From an uncultured Lachnospiraceae bacterium (lineage in GTDB: Bacteria; Bacillota; Clostridia; Lachnospirales; Lachnospiraceae): a stretch of DNA of 8,154 bases. Positions 4,607 through 8,154 of this stretch are shown here, piece by piece (within the stretch, counting starts at the first letter, position 1; each line of letters starts with the position of its first letter). The stretch spans positions 1 through 8,154 of the forward strand of contig CAJUSS010000153.1 of the NCBI GenBank assembly GCA_910588895.1, in the 5' to 3' direction. The notes under the pieces were generated by a model that worked only from the letters and a program-made list of their open reading frames with translations, made no database searches and had not been told where the DNA came from. A program made the position numbers and the translations under genes.

Positions 4607-6001
4607 CTATCTCTGGGAGAGATATCCGTCGATCCCCTTGGCTCCGGCCTTCCCGGCCTCCATGGCTAAGATCACCGTGGCCGCGCCGGTGACGGCGTCG
4701 CCTCCTGCGTAGACCCCCTCCTTGGTGGTCTTGCCGCTGCCCTCATCGGCGACGATGCACTTCCACTTGTTGATCTCCAGGCCCTCGGTGGTGGAGGAGA
4801 TCAGCGGGTTGGGGGAGGTTCCCAAGGACATGATCACCGTGTCCACATCGATCGTAAAGTCGGAGCCGGGGACCTCCACCGGGCGTCTCCTGCCGGAGGC
4901 ATCAGGCTCGCCCAGCTCCATCCTGCGGACGACCATCCCCTTCACCTGATCGTTCTCGTCGGTGAGGATCTTTACCGGGTTGGTCAGCAGGTCGAAGACC
5001 ACGCCCTCTTCCTTGGCGTGATGGACCTCCTCCACACGGGCGGGCAGCTCGGCCTCGGAGCGGCGGTAGACGATATGGACCTGGGCCCCTAAACGGAGGG
5101 CGGTCCTGGCCGCGTCCATGGCCACGTTGCCGCCGCCCACCACGGCCACCTTCTTACCCCCCATGATCGGGGTGTCGTAGTCGTCCCGGAACGCCTTCAT
5201 CAGATTGTTCCTGGTCAGATACTCATTGGCGGAGAACACGCCGTTGGCGTTCTCGCCGGGGATGCCCATGAACTTAGGCAAGCCTGCGCCGGAGCCGATG
5301 AAGACAGCCTGAAAGCCTTCCTCCTCCATCAGCTGGTCGATCGTCACGGACTTCCCGATGATCACGTTGGTCTCGATCTTCACACCCAGCTTCTTTACGT
5401 TCTCCACCTCGTGGCGGACCACGGTCTCCTTGGGGAGACGGAACTCGGGGATCCCGTAGGTCAAAACGCCGCCGGGCTCATGGAGGGCCTCGAAGATCGT
5501 CACCTCATAGCCCAGCTTGGCCAAGTCCCCTGCGCAGGTCAGACCTGCGGGGCCGGCGCCGATCACCGCCACCTTCTTGCCGTTGGTCTCCTTTGGCTTT
5601 GCCGGGACGAAGCCGTTCTCCCTGGACCAGTCGGCCACGAAACGCTCCAGCTTGCCGATGGAGATCGGCTCGCCCTTTACACCCCGGACGCATTTGCCCT
5701 CGCACTGGGTCTCCTGTGGGCAGACGCGGCCACAGACCGCCGGGAGGGCGGAGGATCTGGCGATCACCTGGGCCGCCTTTTCAAAGTCCCCTGCCTCCAC
5801 TTCCTTGATGAACCCGGGGATATCGATCGCCACCGGGCAGCCGCTGACGCACCGGGCATTGTTCTTACATTTTAAACACCTGGAGGCCTCTCTCATAGCC
5901 TCCTCTTTATCATAGCCTAGACAGACTTCCTCAAAGTTCGTGGCACGGACCTTAGGATCCTGCTCACGCACCGGCACCTTCTTTAACACATCCATCTCCA
6001 T
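4607..6001 (-). CDS. nfnB: NADH-dependent reduced ferredoxin:NADP+ oxidoreductase, large subunit (GltA-like)
   Basis: A 464-residue flavoprotein of the glutamate-synthase small-chain (GltA/GltD) type. Paired with nfnA it is best read as the large subunit of the electron-bifurcating Nfn complex, which couples NADH and reduced ferredoxin oxidation to NADP+ reduction in the cytoplasm. The N-terminal domain has two Cys clusters, C42/45/51/55 and C90/94/100/104, for two [4Fe-4S] centres. The FAD fold has GAGPAG at 148-153 followed by EPGGVLTYGIPEFRLP. The NADP(H) fold has VVGGGNVAMD at 287-296 and the phosphate-reading YRRSEAELPAR. The C-terminal YAGGDAVTGAATVILAMEAG (431-450) closes the FAD site. 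The start ATG overlaps the nfnA stop by one base (TGATG), with GGAGG 9 nt upstream; a second ATG two codons later is less likely. Glutamate synthase activity is improbable because no large GltB is present. Confidence 0.93.
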   Translation of the reverse strand: MEMDVLKKVPVREQDPKVRATNFEEVCLGYDKEEAMREASRCLKCKNNARCVSGCPVAIDIPGFIKEVEAGDFEKAAQVIARSSALPAVCGRVCPQETQCEGKCVRGVKGEPISIGKLERFVADWSRENGFVPAKPKETNGKKVAVIGAGPAGLTCAGDLAKLGYEVTIFEALHEPGGVLTYGIPEFRLPKETVVRHEVENVKKLGVKIETNVIIGKSVTIDQLMEEEGFQAVFIGSGAGLPKFMGIPGENANGVFSANEYLTRNNLMKAFRDDYDTPIMGGKKVAVVGGGNVAMDAARTALRLGAQVHIVYRRSEAELPARVEEVHHAKEEGVVFDLLTNPVKILTDENDQVKGMVVRRMELGEPDASGRRRPVEVPGSDFTIDVDTVIMSLGTSPNPLISSTTEGLEINKWKCIVADEGSGKTTKEGVYAGGDAVTGAATVILAMEAGKAGAKGIDGYLSQR

Positions 6002-6891
6002 CAGTCCTCACCTCCGCATCGGCCGCATCCGCCGTGGTGGGTATCCCCCTCCTGGGCTCTCAGCATGGCTCGTCCTTCCTCTGTCCTGTACATCTGCTGG
6101 CGCTTCATGGCCTGGTCGAAGTCCACCAGATGGCCGTCGAACTCCGGCCCGTCCACACAGGCGAACTTCACCTGGCCGCCCACGCTCAGACGGCAGGCAC
6201 CGCACATGCCGGTGCCGTCCACCATGATCGGGTTCATGCTGACGATGGTGGGCAGGCCCAGCTCCTTAGTCAGCTTGCAGACGAACTTCATCATGATCAT
6301 GGGGCCGATCGCCACGCAGACATCGTACTTTTTGCCCTGGACCTCCACCAGATCTTGGATCACATCCGTCACCATGCCCTTGCGGACATAGGAGCCGTCG
6401 TCTGTGGTGATATAAAGGCTGCCGGCCACCGCCTCCATCTCTTTCTCTAAGATCAGCAGGTCCTTGTTCTTGCATCCCACGATCACATCCGCATGGATCT
6501 TATGCTCCTTCATCCATTTTACCTGTGGATAGACCGGGGCCGCTCCCACGCCCCCTGCCACGAAGAGGTACTTTCTCCCCTTGACCTCCTCTAAGTCATC
6601 CTTCACGAACTCGGAGGGCTGCCCCAAGGGCCCCACAAAGTCCTGGAAGGCATCCCCGGCTTTCAGGGAAGCCATCCTGTACGTTGAGGCGCCCACGATC
6701 TGGAACACGATCGTGACTGTCCCCTTCTCCCGGTCAAAGTCACAGATCGTCAGGGGGATCCTCTCTCCCACCTCGTCCATCTTGACGATGACAAACTCTC
6801 CCGGCTGGCAGGACTTGGCTACCCGGGGCGCTTCCACGTCCATCAGGTAGATCTTATCCGCCAGCTTTTCTGCTCTTAAGATCTTGTACAT
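6001..6891 (-). CDS. nfnA: NADH-dependent reduced ferredoxin:NADP+ oxidoreductase, small subunit (FAD/NAD/[2Fe-2S])
   Basis: A 296-residue protein of the ferredoxin-NADP reductase/dihydroorotate dehydrogenase PyrK-like family and the NfnB partner. It carries the FAD on which bifurcation occurs and binds NAD(H). Visible motifs: FAD-binding RIPLTI (44-49), the nucleotide-binding loop GGVGAAP (113-119), and the [2Fe-2S] region MVDGTGMCGACRLSVGG...FAC, with Asp225, Cys230, Cys233 and Cys245 as the likely ligands. I chose the ATG at 6891 because AGGAGG lies 6 nt upstream and the protein then begins MYKILRAEKLADKI like its relatives. An upstream in-frame ATG at 6936 lacks a well-placed ribosome site. 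The protein ends in a Gly/His/Cys tail, HHGGCGRCGGED (285-296). It lies 51 nt after the galM-like gene and overlaps nfnB, so one operon is likely. Confidence 0.93.
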   Translation of the reverse strand: MYKILRAEKLADKIYLMDVEAPRVAKSCQPGEFVIVKMDEVGERIPLTICDFDREKGTVTIVFQIVGASTYRMASLKAGDAFQDFVGPLGQPSEFVKDDLEEVKGRKYLFVAGGVGAAPVYPQVKWMKEHKIHADVIVGCKNKDLLILEKEMEAVAGSLYITTDDGSYVRKGMVTDVIQDLVEVQGKKYDVCVAIGPMIMMKFVCKLTKELGLPTIVSMNPIMVDGTGMCGACRLSVGGQVKFACVDGPEFDGHLVDFDQAMKRQQMYRTEEGRAMLRAQEGDTHHGGCGRCGGED

Positions 6892-6942
6892 TCTCATCCT
6901 CCTATCGGCTTTTCTCGTCTTTGCTGCTTCCGCCATGCACCT

Positions 6943-7836
6943 CTACGCGTGGATCTGGATCACATAGTCGGCTGTAAAGGTCTGGCCCGGAGCCAGGCTC
7001 ATCTGGCCCTCCCTGTCCTTAAGCTCCCCTTGGTAGCCTCTCTCGTCACATCGGCCAAACCATGGCTCCAGGCACACAAAGGGATGGGTCTTTTCCATGG
7101 TCCACACCCCGAGGAAGGGGATATGGGGACAGCGGACCGTCACATAGGGCTGTCCGTCTAAGAGCAGGAGGCTGACCGCTGTCACCTGGCCCCGATCGAA
7201 TATGTAGGTAAGGGCCCGGTCAAAAAATCCCGGCACGATCTTCGCCTTCCCATCCTCCAGCCCAAGGCTCCCGGACAATGCCTCCACCTTGTAGCCGTCA
7301 GCGTCTGGCGCCTGGTAGTGGAGCGGGCCTTCTCCCTCCTGCTCAAACTGCAGGGTGAAGTCATGGACCGTAGTGCCTTCAGGCGTCTTAAAGGCCGGAT
7401 GGCCTCCCAGCATAAAATACAGAGTGTCCTCTCCCGTGTTCACTACCTTCCACATCACGCGGATGCAGTTCCCCTCCAGGCGGTGGCCGGTCTCCAGGCG
7501 AAAATGGAACGGATATGTCTTAAACGTGTCTTCTGTATCCTCTAAGACATACCACACCTCCTCCCCAGTCCGGGACAACAAGGTATGCTCCATATCCCGG
7601 GCAAAGCCGTGAGCGGTCATCTCATAGGCCTTTCCCTGGAAACGGTACTTCCCCTCGAACAGCTTGCCGATAAAGGGGAAAAGGATCGGCGCATGACGGC
7701 CCCAGATCGACGGCGTCCCTTCCCACAGCACCTCGCGCTGATGCTTTTTATCATAGATCCGGCTCAGCTCGCCGCCATGGGCCGCTACCTCCAGGAGCAG
7801 GCTTTCATTCTCCAGCCTTGTCTTTGTATCACCCAT
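6943..7836 (-). CDS. Aldose 1-epimerase family protein (LacX/YphB-like)
   Basis: A 297-residue protein of the galactose mutarotase superfamily, LacX-like branch, expected to interconvert alpha and beta anomers of an aldose or sugar phosphate in the cytoplasm. Landmarks, numbered from the chosen start: PILFPFIGKL near 50, HGFARD with His76, GGHPAF with His146, and CLEPWFGRCDE with Glu257. The two histidines and the glutamate are the positions expected for catalysis in this fold. I start at 7836, where GGAGG (7845-7849) stands 8 nt upstream. An in-frame ATG at 7851 overlaps that ribosome site and has none of its own. It is the first gene of a probable operon with nfnA and nfnB. The sugar specificity cannot be read from the sequence, and this branch is often of unproven substrate, so no symbol is assigned. 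Confidence 0.9.
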   Translation of the reverse strand: MGDTKTRLENESLLLEVAAHGGELSRIYDKKHQREVLWEGTPSIWGRHAPILFPFIGKLFEGKYRFQGKAYEMTAHGFARDMEHTLLSRTGEEVWYVLEDTEDTFKTYPFHFRLETGHRLEGNCIRVMWKVVNTGEDTLYFMLGGHPAFKTPEGTTVHDFTLQFEQEGEGPLHYQAPDADGYKVEALSGSLGLEDGKAKIVPGFFDRALTYIFDRGQVTAVSLLLLDGQPYVTVRCPHIPFLGVWTMEKTHPFVCLEPWFGRCDERGYQGELKDREGQMSLAPGQTFTADYVIQIHA

Positions 7837-7890
7837 ACTATCTACCTCCATTTTCTGTATCTTTTTAGACGCTCCTGCTGCTTTTTCTCT

Positions 7891-7940
7891 ATTCTAGCAT
7901 GAAGCTTCTGTTTATACAATATTTTTTAGCGCATTGTCAA
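7891..7940 (-). promoter_or_regulatory. Tandem sigma-A promoters of the epimerase-nfnAB operon
   Basis: Minus strand: a consensus TTGACA (7935-7940) is followed after 18 nt by TATAAA (7911-7916). A second pair, TTGTAT (7914-7919) and TAGAAT (7891-7896, with an extended TGC), is spaced 17 nt. The two overlap. Either would give a leader of roughly 45-70 nt before the gene start at 7836. The upstream end lies 13 nt from repeat copy B. Confidence 0.7.
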
Positions 7941-7953
7941 AAAACTAATTATT

Positions 7954-8023
7954 TTTTTGTTACTATTCACACCCACGCCGATCGTTGTATAGGTGCAGGC
8001 GCATGATCGGTCACCCGTCCGCA
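7954..8023 (-). repeat. Dispersed repeat, copy B (inverted partner at 4152-4221)
   Basis: Read on the minus strand this 70-bp block equals copy A except at four transitions (core positions 13, 41, 44 and 57). Three of these lie in or next to the internal stem; here it is CCGATC with GATCGG, a perfect 6-bp inverted repeat. The left arm TATAGGTGC of copy A is missing. The block points towards the epimerase-nfnAB promoter and ends in an A-run merging with AT-rich DNA just upstream of TTGACA. Confidence 0.85.
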
Positions 8024-8040
8024 TCCGGAGGCCCGGATGC
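8021..8040. other. Perfect 8-bp hairpin next to repeat copy B
   Basis: GCATCCGG (8021-8028) and CCGGATGC (8033-8040) form a perfect stem with a 4-nt AGGC loop, overlapping the distal end of repeat copy B by three bases. No T run follows on either strand, so it is not a normal intrinsic terminator. It may end a transcript from the right or be part of a larger folded element. Confidence 0.5.
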
Positions 8041-8063
8041 TGGGCAGCTGGCATGCGACAGAT

Positions 8064-8077
8064 CAAAAAGCCAGCCG
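8064..8077 (+). repeat. Short direct repeat of a segment at 4216-4229
   Basis: CAAAAAGCCAGCCG occurs here and at 4216-4229, identical over 14 nt in the same (plus) orientation, followed by RCT in both. At the left locus it directly continues repeat copy A. Here it lies 41 nt beyond copy B, which runs the other way. Confidence 0.5.
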
Positions 8078-8091
8078 ACTAAAGCAGCTCC

Positions 8092-8154
8092 GGGAGGGAC
8101 CTGTCACAAAAGGAGCCCCGCTTTTGTAGAAGAACGCCGGTCCCCCCGCGGGGT
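8092..8154 (+). other. Nested inverted repeats at the window edge, possible structured RNA
   Basis: GGGACC (8096-8101) pairs with GGTCCC (8139-8144), extendable by two more pairs after a mismatch. Inside it ACAAAAG (8106-8112) pairs with CTTTTGT (8121-8127) around an 8-nt loop. Just outside is the palindrome CCCCGCGGGG (8144-8153). Nested stems like this suggest a folded RNA or an element end, but the sequence is cut at 8154 and I recognise no known family. The stretch 7837-8154 contains no gene that I can support. Confidence 0.35.

Noticed and set aside
5411..5915. Long plus-strand frames opposite nfnB, and similar ones opposite nfnA and kduI
   Set aside because: They are antisense shadows of strongly supported genes, with no ribosome sites and no recognisable domains.
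4607..6001. Annotation as the glutamate synthase small subunit GltD
   Set aside because: No large glutamate synthase subunit is present, and the overlapping upstream gene is a typical NfnA partner, which makes the Nfn complex the better call.
6892..6936. 15-codon N-terminal extension of NfnA
   Set aside because: The ATG at 6936 has no properly spaced ribosome site, whereas AGGAGG lies 6 nt before the ATG at 6891 and homologous proteins begin MYKIL.
4146..8030. A composite transposon or IS element bounded by the inverted 70-bp repeats
   Set aside because: There is no transposase or recombinase between the copies, no target-site duplication is visible, and the enclosed genes are ordinary chromosomal genes on both strands. 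The promoter-upstream placement explains the copies better.
8003..8154. An open plus-strand frame of about 50 codons reaching the window end
   Set aside because: It starts inside repeat copy B, crosses the hairpins, has no ribosome site and an odd Arg/Ser/Pro-rich composition. It is more likely chance openness in GC-rich non-coding DNA.

Overview
The window reads as chromosomal DNA from an anaerobic Firmicute, most likely a gut Lachnospiraceae/Clostridia relative. The reasons are the purine-rich AGGAGG-type ribosome binding sites, sigma-A promoters with extended -10 boxes, a TPP riboswitch with a terminator-type expression platform, a clostridial electron-bifurcating Nfn enzyme and a YjfB-family small protein. 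GC content looks moderate to high (roughly mid-50s by eye). Species-level placement is not possible from the sequence alone.

Layout from left to right. (1) 52-2276, minus strand: a two-component pair, an OmpR-type response regulator followed by a HAMP sensor kinase with a 4-nt ATGA overlap. Its upstream region carries a CTGTGAA direct repeat with 11-bp period and a GC-rich leader hairpin, suggesting autoregulation. (2) 2437-3112, minus strand: a complete thiamine-controlled transcription unit made of promoter, TPP aptamer, intrinsic terminator, a 100-aa MTH1187/YkoF-type thiamine-binding protein, and a large compound terminator. (3) 3121-3963, minus strand: kduI, for unsaturated uronate catabolism. 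(4) 3964-4313: a divergent regulatory region holding copy A of an inverted repeat and a good promoter for a 59-aa YjfB-family gene on the plus strand (4314-4493). (5) 4520-4562: a bidirectional terminator between the convergent yjfB and nfnB genes. (6) 4607-7836, minus strand: an aldose 1-epimerase-like gene followed by nfnA and nfnB, probably one operon. (7) 7837-8154: the promoter region of that operon, copy B of the repeat, and an unexplained stretch rich in inverted repeats that is cut by the window edge.

Functionally the window is mostly housekeeping and metabolic: sugar and uronate handling (KduI, GalM-like), redox balance between NADH, NADPH and ferredoxin (NfnAB), thiamine uptake or sequestration, and one sensor system of unknown ligand. 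The least ordinary element is a 70-bp sequence present twice at 66/70 identity, in opposite orientations. Each copy points towards, and lies just upstream of, a sigma-A promoter (yjfB and galM-nfnAB). No transposase, CRISPR, tRNA or rRNA was seen. The most interesting observations are this promoter-associated repeat, the unusually readable TPP antiterminator pairing, the Pho-box-like operator before the response regulator, and the structured plus-strand sequence at the right edge.
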